The position numbers and the translations under genes were made by a program. A model generated the notes under the pieces. It was not told where the DNA came from. It saw only the letters and a list, made by a program, of their open reading frames with translations, and ran no database searches. DNA of 6,220 nucleotides from Gammaproteobacteria bacterium (GTDB lineage Bacteria > Pseudomonadota > Gammaproteobacteria > SZUA-152). The stretch spans positions 1 to 6,220 of the forward strand of contig JANTGX010000132.1 of NCBI GenBank assembly GCA_024762755.1, in the 5' to 3' direction. Of this stretch, positions 1 through 6,173 are shown piece by piece (position 1 is the stretch's first letter; each line of letters begins with the position of its first letter).

Positions 1-1497
1 CATGTCCGCCACCGTGGTGCTCAGGTCATAGGGCAGGCGGATGTATTCGAGCATCCGCGTCTGGGTATCGACGATGGCCAGCTCCACGCCCGCCTCGCCG
101 CCGCGGGGCTGGCCGACGGAGCCGGGACAGATCAGGGCGTGGGCCGCCGCAGAGAGATCCTGCTGTGCGCTCGAATCACCGCGGTCACCGCCAGCATCGC
201 GCAGCCAGCTCTTCTGGATGTGGGTGTGGCCGTGGAAACACAGGGGCAGATCCCGCTGCGCCATCTCGTCGAGATTCTCCGTGTAGGTCATCTGATAGAC
301 GTAGCCGTTGAAGAAGGTCTTGTCGCGCGGTGAACCATGCACCGCCAGCCAGTCGTCGCCCTGCAGAAACACCGGCAGGGCGGCCAACCAGGCCTGCGCC
401 TCGGCGTCCAACTGGTCGATGGTCCACTCCAGTGACCACTGCGCCAGGCGACTGGCACCGGAGCGCAACTGGCCATGGGCCACCGCGTGGTCGTGATTGC
501 CGCGGATCATGTCCCAGCCCTGCAGCCCCTGCAGCATGGCCACACACTGCGCCGGATGCGGCCCGTAACCCACCACGTCGCCCAGCACCAGGCCGCGCTC
601 GATGCCCCGGCTGGCCAGATAGTCCAGGGCGCGCTCCAGCGCCGGCGCGTTGCCATGCACGTCGGCCAGCAAGGCCATCGGGCCACCGGCCTGGGTCTCC
701 TGCAGCACCCGCGCCGCGCGCGGGGTAGTGGCCGGCGTGGTGTGGCTGCCATACAACCCCTCGATGAGGGCCGTCACCACTTCACCCCGCGCAGACGGCA
801 TGAACACCCCGCGCAGGCCCTCCGCCACCACGGTGACCCAGTGGCTGTCGCTGAAATGGCGCCGCAGATCCCCGGCCACCTGCTGGCCCAGGCGGCGACC
901 CAGTGCCGGGGTCAGCCACGCCTGACTGCGCACCCACACGCCGAGGGCATCGCTCAGGGGAGTGATGTCATTGCCGCCGTAGACGTCGTCGTCCACGTAG
1001 AAAAGCGTGCCACCGGCATCCACGCCGAAGTTGGACAGGCCTAAGTCGAGGCTCTGCTCCTGGGTGGCGAAGAGGGCCAGATAGCGCGCCACCGCCTGGG
1101 CGATGAGATCGACCCTGGCCTCGTCATCGAAACGTTCGGCCAGCGCCGTGCCCTGCTCCAGGGTGAGCAGGCGGGGCGTGATATTGCCGATCAGTATCCG
1201 CCCGGGCTCGTCCGCCGGTTGCCAGAGGAACCAGGTCTTGTGTGGATGGTGCACGCCGAGGCCGGCCTCGCGCGCCACGGCCTGTTCGACGAAGCGCCGC
1301 GCCTGTGGCGCCTCCAGCCGGTATTCGGTGCGCAACTTGACCACGTCGCGCGCGCTGGCGATGAGGGCGGTCATGGGCCGGCCGACGAAGTCCTCGCCGG
1401 GGCCGGCACGCACCGCCTGACCCTGGCACAGGGCGAGCACGTCGGCCTCGCGGTAGGGACTGCCGGACGCCGGGGAGATCAGTTCGATTCGGGACAC
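1..1497 (-). CDS. Two-domain protein: uncharacterised (possibly kinase-like) N-terminal region plus calcineurin-type metallophosphoesterase; C-terminus beyond the window
   Basis: At least 499 residues are visible and no stop is reached at the left edge. The C-terminal half, from about residue 274, is a clear calcineurin-like phosphoesterase with its metal-binding motifs in order: DVHGN (D279, H281), GDVVGYG (D307), GNHD (N334, H335, D336), VHG (H387) and HGHTH (H424, H426), then a CPGSVGQPR segment typical of the end of this fold. Such domains hydrolyse phosphoesters with two metal ions; the substrate here is unknown. The N-terminal 270 residues are not a family I recognise, but SLDLGLSN (149-156) followed by FYVDDDVYGG (166-175) resembles the HxDxxxxN and DxG pair of kinase-like folds, with Ser in place of the first His. 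The chosen start is GTG at 1497, with GAGG 8 bases upstream; ATG at 1374 (residue 42) is an alternative. No ATG lies in frame between 1497 and the preceding in-frame stop at 1606. It is the last visible gene of the nagZ run. Phosphoesterase call firm; kinase-like call tentative. Confidence 0.85.
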   Translation of the reverse strand, partial: MSRIELISPASGSPYREADVLALCQGQAVRAGPGEDFVGRPMTALIASARDVVKLRTEYRLEAPQARRFVEQAVAREAGLGVHHPHKTWFLWQPADEPGRILIGNITPRLLTLEQGTALAERFDDEARVDLIAQAVARYLALFATQEQSLDLGLSNFGVDAGGTLFYVDDDVYGGNDITPLSDALGVWVRSQAWLTPALGRRLGQQVAGDLRRHFSDSHWVTVVAEGLRGVFMPSARGEVVTALIEGLYGSHTTPATTPRAARVLQETQAGGPMALLADVHGNAPALERALDYLASRGIERGLVLGDVVGYGPHPAQCVAMLQGLQGWDMIRGNHDHAVAHGQLRSGASRLAQWSLEWTIDQLDAEAQAWLAALPVFLQGDDWLAVHGSPRDKTFFNGYVYQMTYTENLDEMAQRDLPLCFHGHTHIQKSWLRDAGGDRGDSSAQQDLSAAAHALICPGSVGQPRGGEAGVELAIVDTQTRMLEYIRLPYDLSTTVADM

Positions 1498-1601
1498 GCG
1501 ATGGGCCTCGCCGGGATCGCCGGCCGCTGGAGGGAAGGGGGAAGAGGGACGGGGGCCCGGCCGGGGATGGCGGGTCTCAGGCGAGCGGCGTGCGTGGGCA
1601 T
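1479..1601 (-). CDS. Possible 40-residue leader ORF between the PilZ-like gene and the metallophosphoesterase
   Basis: An ATG at 1601 has AGGAG 7 bases upstream (1609-1613); this site overlaps the last codons of the PilZ-like gene. The ORF encodes 40 residues, rich in Pro, Ala and Arg, beginning MPTHAARLRP and ending at TGA (1479-1481). It overlaps the GTG start of the metallophosphoesterase by 19 bases in another frame. It has no recognisable domain or signal peptide. Its ribosome site is better than that of the gene it precedes, so it could act as a translational coupler that brings ribosomes to the downstream GTG. It could equally be a chance ORF in GC-rich DNA, and its low-complexity composition argues for caution. 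Confidence 0.3.
   Translation of the reverse strand: MPTHAARLRPAIPGRAPVPLPPSLQRPAIPARPIACPESN
1532..1555 (+). other. G-quadruplex-forming motif
   Basis: The plus strand carries four G-runs: GGG at 1532-1534, GGGGG at 1537-1541, GGG at 1546-1548 and GGGGG at 1551-1555. The loops are only 2, 4 and 2 bases, which fits the standard intramolecular quadruplex pattern. The plus strand is the template for the minus-strand operon, so a fold would sit in the template DNA ahead of polymerase, not in the mRNA. It lies in the leader between the PilZ-like gene and the metallophosphoesterase. Whether it forms or acts in the cell is not shown by sequence. Confidence 0.5.
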
Positions 1602-1605
1602 GCGT

Positions 1606-3285
1606 TCACTCCTGCACACGAAAACGGTATTGGACGAACTCCGGGGTCTCGCGCAGCACCGCGACCACATCGACGACGAAGGCGCGCCCCTGTACCTGGA
1701 CGTGCAGCGGGTGGGCCTCCCCCAGACGCGGCAGCAGGAGGGCCGCCGGCCGCTTCGCGGCGGCATCACGGGGGAAATAGAAACCGTGGCCCGGTGCCTG
1801 ATCCAGGTCGGCGGCGCTGTCCGCCACCAGCACGGGCTGCGCCGCCCCCTCCAGCACCTCCACCCCCAGCTTGCAGCGGCCCTCGCTGATCTCGCCCTGC
1901 CAGCGGACGATGCCCAGCGACAGCCGCTGCGGGAAGTCGGCCTCGAAGCCCACCACCCCCAGCAGGGTGCCCTCGGCCGGGAAGGCCGCATCGGCCGCCG
2001 GCCGCCCCACCAGCAGGCAGCCGGTGTCGCTCTTGTCGAGCATCTGCCAGTCGCCGAGCAGGTAACGGGTCTCCTCCTCGCTGTCCAGACTGAGCACCTC
2101 GATGCCGCCGTGCACCTCGGCATTGCAGGCCTGTGCGATGCGCCCGGTATCGGCGAGGAAATGGGTCAATGCCTCCACTCCCAGGGCGACCTTGACGAAT
2201 CGCCGCGCCGCGAAGCGCGGCTGCTGTCGGCCCCAGTGCGAACCGAGCAGGCCCACCAACACGCGCATCAGGCGTACGTCCTGTTCCATGAAACCGCTGC
2301 TGTCGTCGCCATGCTCAGCCAGCCAGGCCTCCATGGCCTCGCGCGCGGGGCGCACGTCCAGACGGCGCGGCAGCAGGGGCGGGTCACCGGACTTGTCGGC
2401 CGGTCGCGGCGCCTCGTCGGCCATCAGGTCGATGAGGAATTCACCGCTGGCGGCCGGCTGCGCCGTGTCGATGAGACAGTGCGAGGCGTGCGCCTCGAGC
2501 AGGACGAAGGCCTCCATCAGCTCCAGGCCGCTGAGGCGCTCCATGTCCAGCAGGTCCATGAGCAGGCATTGTTTGTACAGGCGATCGATGGTGGGCACCG
2601 CGGTCTCGCGGCGCAGGGCCCGCAGACGCTGGCCCACGGCCCCGCCGGCCTCGGCAAAGGCATACAACTGGTGCAGCTCGAGACGCGCCAGTGGCGGCGC
2701 CGCCTTGCCCGCACGCAGGGCGTACAGGAGGGCGTGCGCGATCAGCTCCATGGCGCGATAGATGGCCTGCAGCAGCAGGCTGTCGTGGGCCGGTTGCAGA
2801 CCCTCCTGGTGGCCATTGCGGACCAGGATCTTGTAACCGGCGGCCAGCTCGAGATAGAGCCACATGATGTCCTCGGCCAGGTCGTCGCGCTGGGCGGCGG
2901 CCAGGGGCAGCACGCGCAGGCGGCTGTCGTCGTAGGTGAAGAGGATCTCCTCGAAACCCTGGCGGAAGACCTCCAGCAGCTTGAGGCGCTCCGCATCGGG
3001 CAGATCGAGCTCGTTGAAGGGCGAGATGGCGGCGTGCAACTGACGCACCGTCTCCACCACGTCCATCACCGGCAGTTCACCGATCCACTGTTTGAGGCGG
3101 CTGGCATTGCGCTCCACCGCCGGGTTGTCCGCCGCGTGCTGCGACGGTGTCGTCAATAACAGAATGTCCACTGCACGGGCCGTTCTCGAGATGCCGGGTC
3201 TTCTCCTAGCATCGGCGGGCGGCGGCGTAACTTGACCCTCCGAGCCGCCGGGGGCGGCGATGGGCAGGGGGTCAGCCTTGTTCAC
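1606..3285 (-). CDS. Atypical PilZ-like protein with a large helical N-terminal region; candidate cyclic di-GMP effector
   Basis: 559 residues. Residues 1-70 are Pro/Ala-rich and poorly structured; about 70-350 looks mostly alpha-helical (for example MDVVETVRQLHAAISPF near 74-90). The C-terminal 200 residues carry PilZ-like marks: RFAAR (357-361, RxxxR), DKSDTG (417-422, DxSxxG), then the beta-rich LSLGIVRWQ (455-463) and GVEVLEG (474-480). PilZ domains bind cyclic di-GMP through the RxxxR and DxSxxG motifs. Here they are about 55 residues apart, wider than in a standard PilZ domain, so binding is plausible but unproven. No membrane segment or signal peptide is evident, so it is probably cytoplasmic. 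The GTG start at 3285 overlaps the end of the YihY gene by 14 bases and has no clear Shine-Dalgarno; GTG at 3171 (residue 39), after the low-complexity leader, is an alternative. No named gene is recognised. Confidence 0.8.
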   Translation of the reverse strand: MNKADPLPIAAPGGSEGQVTPPPADARRRPGISRTARAVDILLLTTPSQHAADNPAVERNASRLKQWIGELPVMDVVETVRQLHAAISPFNELDLPDAERLKLLEVFRQGFEEILFTYDDSRLRVLPLAAAQRDDLAEDIMWLYLELAAGYKILVRNGHQEGLQPAHDSLLLQAIYRAMELIAHALLYALRAGKAAPPLARLELHQLYAFAEAGGAVGQRLRALRRETAVPTIDRLYKQCLLMDLLDMERLSGLELMEAFVLLEAHASHCLIDTAQPAASGEFLIDLMADEAPRPADKSGDPPLLPRRLDVRPAREAMEAWLAEHGDDSSGFMEQDVRLMRVLVGLLGSHWGRQQPRFAARRFVKVALGVEALTHFLADTGRIAQACNAEVHGGIEVLSLDSEEETRYLLGDWQMLDKSDTGCLLVGRPAADAAFPAEGTLLGVVGFEADFPQRLSLGIVRWQGEISEGRCKLGVEVLEGAAQPVLVADSAADLDQAPGHGFYFPRDAAAKRPAALLLPRLGEAHPLHVQVQGRAFVVDVVAVLRETPEFVQYRFRVQE

Positions 3286-4627
3286 CGCCGGCGACAGGCC
3301 CCGCTGTGGCCTCCTCCCCGGCCAGGTCGCGCAGACTGGTGCCTGCCAGCTCGCGTCCGAGGGCCAGGTCCAGACCCTCCATCACCCGCCGCACGGGGGC
3401 CGGCAGGATGGCCAGGGCCACCTCGTCGGCGGGTCCCTTGGCGATGGCGTCGACGATCTGCTTGAGGTCGATGTGCGCGGGGTCTCGCCCTGGCAGGAGC
3501 CGGCCGGGTTCGTCGTCGGTGCACACCAACAGCCCCGCCTCGAGCAGGGTCTCCACCACCCCGCCGATGAGGGCCTGAGGCAGCTGCAGGTCGCCGGCCA
3601 GCTCGTCCAGGCTCCAGCGCGGCCCCTGCTCGGCATAGGCACACGCCACCCGGCGCATGATCTCCAGGGCCAGGGCCTCGCGCGCCCGCGTGCCCAGGCC
3701 GCCGGCGGCCTGCTGGCGCAGGGCCGGGTGCTGGTGATAGAAGGCGATGCTGGCGCCGAGCAGGAGGATCAGCCAGCTCACATAGAGCCAGATGAGGAAC
3801 AGAATGACGATGGCGAAACTGGAATAGATGGCGGTGTATTTGGTGGAGCTGACGACGAAGGCGGCAAACCCCCAGCCGGCCAAGTTCCAGAGCACGCCCG
3901 CCACCACCGCTCCCGCCAGGGCACTGCGTGGGCGCACCCGGGTGTTGGGGATGATGATGTAGACGAAGGTAAAGGCGGTGATCACCAGCAGGTAGGGCAG
4001 CAGCTTGCTGAACAGGTAGAACAACGAGCCGAAGGGCTCCATCGCCAGCAACTGCTGCACCAGCGAGGAACTCATCACCGAAGCGGTGAGACCCATGGCG
4101 GTGAACACCAGCAGCGGGCCCAGCAGCACGGTGCTGAGGTAGCCGGTGACCCGCTGCACCAGCGGGCGCAGCGAGGAGACGTGCCAGATGGCATTGAAGG
4201 CCCCCTCGATCTTCTGCAACAGGGAGACCACGGTGAACATGAGCATCACCAGGCCGAGGGAGCTGAGCACCCCCACGCGGACGTTCTCGACGAAGTGCAC
4301 CAGTTGCCCGGCCAGCTCCGCACCCTGATCGCCCAGGGGTTCGAGCAGGGCGACCAGGGCCGGCTCGAGGGCGCTGTGCATGCCGAAGGCCTTGAACATG
4401 GCGAAGCTGAGGGCGAGCAGGGGCACCAGCGACAGCAGGGTGGTGTAGACCAGGCTGGTGGCACGCAGGCTGAGGTCGCCGTTGGCGATATCGCGACCCA
4501 CCGCCACGGCGATGCGCGCGGCACGGATCAACGCCGCCTGATAGTGGGGCAGCTGCGACAGGTCCACCTCCCACAGCCAGTGTTGGAGCTTGCGCTTGAT
4601 CGCCTGGGGATCGATGCCGACGGCCAC
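3272..4627 (-). CDS. yihY: YihY/BrkB-family inner membrane protein with a winged-helix-like C-terminal extension
   Basis: 451 residues. The N-terminal 300 match the YihY/virulence factor BrkB family (once misnamed ribonuclease BN): RATSLVYTTLLSLVPLLAL (55-73), EGAFNAIWHV (141-150), IIIPNTRVRPRSALAGA (224-240) and a final LIWLYVSWLILLLGASIA (278-295). About six membrane segments are visible, near 58-79, 119-138, 165-187, 208-227, 235-258 and 269-296. The molecular function of the family is not settled. Residues about 313-430 form a soluble tail; the part near 337-370 (WSLDELAGDLQLP, then a helix ending LLEAGLLV) has winged-helix character. This makes the protein longer than the compact enterobacterial form of about 290 residues. 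GTG at 4627 follows the nagZ stop TAG with no gap, and GGAGG (4633-4637) inside the nagZ end is 5 bases upstream, so translation is probably coupled. The tail could bind nucleic acid or a partner protein; this is not shown. Confidence 0.93.
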   Translation of the reverse strand: MAVGIDPQAIKRKLQHWLWEVDLSQLPHYQAALIRAARIAVAVGRDIANGDLSLRATSLVYTTLLSLVPLLALSFAMFKAFGMHSALEPALVALLEPLGDQGAELAGQLVHFVENVRVGVLSSLGLVMLMFTVVSLLQKIEGAFNAIWHVSSLRPLVQRVTGYLSTVLLGPLLVFTAMGLTASVMSSSLVQQLLAMEPFGSLFYLFSKLLPYLLVITAFTFVYIIIPNTRVRPRSALAGAVVAGVLWNLAGWGFAAFVVSSTKYTAIYSSFAIVILFLIWLYVSWLILLLGASIAFYHQHPALRQQAAGGLGTRAREALALEIMRRVACAYAEQGPRWSLDELAGDLQLPQALIGGVVETLLEAGLLVCTDDEPGRLLPGRDPAHIDLKQIVDAIAKGPADEVALAILPAPVRRVMEGLDLALGRELAGTSLRDLAGEEATAGPVAGGEQG

Positions 4628-4637
4628 CTAGACCTCC
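4628..4637 (-). promoter_or_regulatory. Ribosome binding site and stop/start junction coupling nagZ to the YihY gene
   Basis: GGAGG (4633-4637) lies in the last sense codons of nagZ, 5 bases ahead of the YihY GTG, and the nagZ stop TAG (4628-4630) directly abuts that GTG. A ribosome ending nagZ is therefore placed on the next start. This supports the GTG as the true start of the YihY protein. Confidence 0.75.
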
Positions 4638-5674
4638 AGCTCCAGGGTCTCGTGATCGTGCAGGGGCTGCAGGGCGGCCACCGCCTGGCGCCAGGCCTCG
4701 CTGCCCAGCAGTTCATCGCGCGACAGGGGATGGCGCGCATGCAGGCGCACCAGGCGCAGGTGGGAGACGGGGTCGTCGTGCGCGCCCAGGCCGTCGAGCA
4801 GGCGCGCGGCATCCTGCGGATGATTGCACACCAGCAGCATGTCGCAGCCGGCCGCCAGCGCCGCCTCACCACGCGCCACGATGTCGCCCATCACGTGCGC
4901 CCCCTGCATGCTCAGGTCGTCGCTGAAGATGGCCCCTTGAAAGCCGAGCCGGCCGCGCAGGATCTCCTGCAACCAAAAGGCGGAGAACCCCGCCGGGCGC
5001 GGATCCACCGCCGAATAGACCACGTGCGCGGGCATCACCCCGGCCAGACCGGCGTGGATCAGCCGCTCGAAGGGGCGCAGGTCCTCGGCCTCGATGTCCA
5101 CCAGCGGACGCTCGTCCACCGGCAGGGCCACATGGGAGTCCGGCGCCACCGCGCCGTGGCCGGGAAAGTGCTTGCCCGTGGCCGCCATGCCGGCGCGCTT
5201 CATGCCCACCATATAGGCCTGGGCCAGATCGCCCACGATCTCGGCATCACGGTGGAAGGCGCGGTCGCCGATCACCTCGCTGACGCCATAGTCCAGGTCC
5301 AAGACCGGGGCGAAGGAGAAATCCACTCCCACCGCACGCAGCTCGCTGGCCATCAGCCAGCCTCCCAACTCGGCCAGGTGTCGGGCATGGCGCGGATCCT
5401 GCGTGTAGCGCCGACCGTAGCCACGCGCCGGCGGCAGGGCGGTGAAACCCTGACGGAAACGCTGCACCCGGCCGCCCTCGTGATCCACCGCCACCAGCAG
5501 ACGCGGCTCGCGCAGGGCGTGGATCTGCTCCACCAGGCGTTGCAGCTGATCCGGCGAGGCGTAGTTGCGGCTGAACAGGATCACCCCACCGACGAGCGGA
5601 TGGCACAGCATCTCGCGTTCTTCGGCGCTCATCTCGATGCCGGCGAGATCCAGCATCACGGGGCCTAGGGTCAT
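4628..5674 (-). CDS. nagZ: Beta-N-acetylhexosaminidase NagZ (glycoside hydrolase family 3)
   Basis: 348 residues, the usual single-domain length of gammaproteobacterial NagZ. It removes N-acetylglucosamine from GlcNAc-anhydroMurNAc-peptides in the cytoplasm during peptidoglycan recycling; its product is linked to AmpC beta-lactamase induction in species that have that circuit. Visible family signatures are VDHEGGRVQRF (63-73), IGDRAF (135-140), KHFPGHG (168-174) and the mobile-loop DSH (179-181), whose Asp-His pair serves as the general acid/base. FSDDLSM (250-256) holds the nucleophile, most likely D252. No signal peptide is present, as expected for a cytoplasmic enzyme. The ATG start is supported by GGAGGAG (5680-5686) 5 bases upstream. 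It is the first gene of the minus-strand run and is divergent from yajD. All key residues are present, so the enzyme should be active. Confidence 0.97.
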   Translation of the reverse strand: MTLGPVMLDLAGIEMSAEEREMLCHPLVGGVILFSRNYASPDQLQRLVEQIHALREPRLLVAVDHEGGRVQRFRQGFTALPPARGYGRRYTQDPRHARHLAELGGWLMASELRAVGVDFSFAPVLDLDYGVSEVIGDRAFHRDAEIVGDLAQAYMVGMKRAGMAATGKHFPGHGAVAPDSHVALPVDERPLVDIEAEDLRPFERLIHAGLAGVMPAHVVYSAVDPRPAGFSAFWLQEILRGRLGFQGAIFSDDLSMQGAHVMGDIVARGEAALAAGCDMLLVCNHPQDAARLLDGLGAHDDPVSHLRLVRLHARHPLSRDELLGSEAWRQAVAALQPLHDHETLELEV

Positions 5675-5746
5675 GGTTTCTCCTCCGGAGTTTTCGCTAT
5701 ATTCTCAGAAACATCGTCAAAGACGCCACCATCACGAGGTTCGACC
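5675..5746. promoter_or_regulatory. Divergent intergenic region with the likely promoters of nagZ and yajD
   Basis: These 72 bases are the only space between the divergent starts of nagZ and yajD, and are more AT-rich than their surroundings. On the minus strand they hold the strong nagZ ribosome site GGAGGAG (5680-5686), a -10-like TATAGC (5696-5701) and a -35-like TTGACG (5715-5720). The spacer between those two is only about 13 bases, so they are probably not a matched pair. On the plus strand there is a -10-like TATATT (5698-5703) without a convincing -35, and the yajD ribosome site GAGG (5736-5739) is 7 bases before its ATG. Exact promoter positions cannot be set by eye, and no clear operator or riboswitch is seen. 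Confidence 0.45.
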
Positions 5747-6109
5747 ATGTCATCGAAGCAAAACGACCCCGACCGCATCGTCGCCGAGGCCCGCCGCAAC
5801 ATCGAGCAGCGCGAGAAGGGCTATCGCGAAAAGGCGCTGAAGATGTACCCCTGGATCTGCGGTCGCTGCCAGCGCGAATTCACCCGCGCCAACCTGCGCG
5901 AGCTGACCGTGCATCACCGCAATCACGACCACGACGACAACCCCGAGGACGGCAGCAACTGGGAACTGCTCTGCCTCTACTGCCACGACAACGAGCACCA
6001 GCGCCAGCTCGAGGCCGGCAACAGCCGTGGCGCCGGCGGCACCACGCAGAGCGCCAGCGCCAGCCACAACCCCTTCGCCGGGCTCAAGGACCTGCTGGAC
6101 AAGTCGTAG
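5747..6109 (+). CDS. yajD: YajD family HNH nuclease-like zinc protein
   Basis: 120 residues, close to E. coli YajD (about 115). The family signature is strong: GYREKALKMYPWICGRC (25-41), RELTVHHRNHDHD (51-63) and NPEDGSNWELLCLYCHDNEH (65-84). C38/C41 and C76/C79 form two CxxC pairs that should bind a structural zinc, and H56/H57, N71 and H80/H84 fit an HNH (beta-beta-alpha metal) nuclease fold. Its substrate and biological role are not established; many small HNH proteins nick or cut DNA. The C-terminus has a Gly/Ser-rich linker (91-107) followed by NPFAGLKDLLDKS, matching the conserved NPFADLK-type tail. The ATG has GAGG 7 bases upstream. The protein is soluble with no signal peptide. It is transcribed away from nagZ, alone as far as the window shows, and ends tail-to-tail with minus-strand sequence. 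Confidence 0.95.
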   Translation: MSSKQNDPDRIVAEARRNIEQREKGYREKALKMYPWICGRCQREFTRANLRELTVHHRNHDHDDNPEDGSNWELLCLYCHDNEHQRQLEAGNSRGAGGTTQSASASHNPFAGLKDLLDKS

Positions 6110-6118
6110 GCCCGGGCC
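6109..6118. repeat. 10-base perfect palindrome at the yajD stop
   Basis: GGCCCGGGCC begins at the last base of the yajD stop codon. A related GCCCG/CGGGC pair extends to about 6130. There is no T-run after it on either strand, so it is not a typical intrinsic terminator, though it could slow transcription between the convergent units. Confidence 0.35.
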
Positions 6119-6120
6119 AG

Positions 6121-6159
6121 CTACTCGGGCGAGGCATCGAGGTAGAAACGGCCACACAT
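6121..6159 (-). pseudogene. Probable 5' stub of an SRAP (YedK/HMCES-type) gene, stopped after 12 codons
   Basis: The minus strand reads MCGRFYLDASPE and then TAG. MCGRF is the hallmark N-terminus of SOS response-associated peptidase proteins: Cys2, exposed after Met removal, crosslinks to abasic sites in single-stranded DNA. A Pro-Glu a few residues later is also common in that family. The ATG lies 14 bases after the stop of an apparent upstream gene whose TGAGG could supply a weak ribosome site, about 12 bases from the ATG. After the TAG the frame runs on as LARAYDL, which still resembles the family, but then enters the antisense of yajD and looks like nothing recognisable. A full SRAP protein has about 200 or more residues, so this would be a remnant. 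A chance match over so few residues cannot be ruled out. Confidence 0.45.
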
Positions 6160-6173
6160 GGCTCGGCGTCGCC

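Noticed and set aside
1219..3159. A 646-codon open frame on the plus strand
   Set aside because: It is antisense to the PilZ-like gene and the start of the metallophosphoesterase. Its composition (His, Gln, Gly, Arg, Ala) is typical of the opposite strand of GC-rich genes, and it shows no domain.
3282..4574. A 430-codon second minus-strand frame within the YihY gene
   Set aside because: It is rich in Arg, Gly, Pro and Ala with no membrane segments, and is a shifted shadow of the real frame, which has clear YihY motifs.
3260..5668. An 802-codon open frame on the plus strand
   Set aside because: It is antisense to the YihY gene and nagZ, both of which have clear family motifs. The translation is Gln/His/Gly-rich and resembles no protein.
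6109..6130. An intrinsic terminator after yajD
   Set aside because: A palindrome and a short GCCCG/CGGGC pair are present, but no run of T follows on either strand, so standard terminator criteria are not met.
5750..6157. A 135-codon minus-strand frame opposite yajD
   Set aside because: yajD is certain from its motifs. The antisense frame is Val/Ala/Leu-rich low complexity, and its GTG start sits inside the MCGRF reading.
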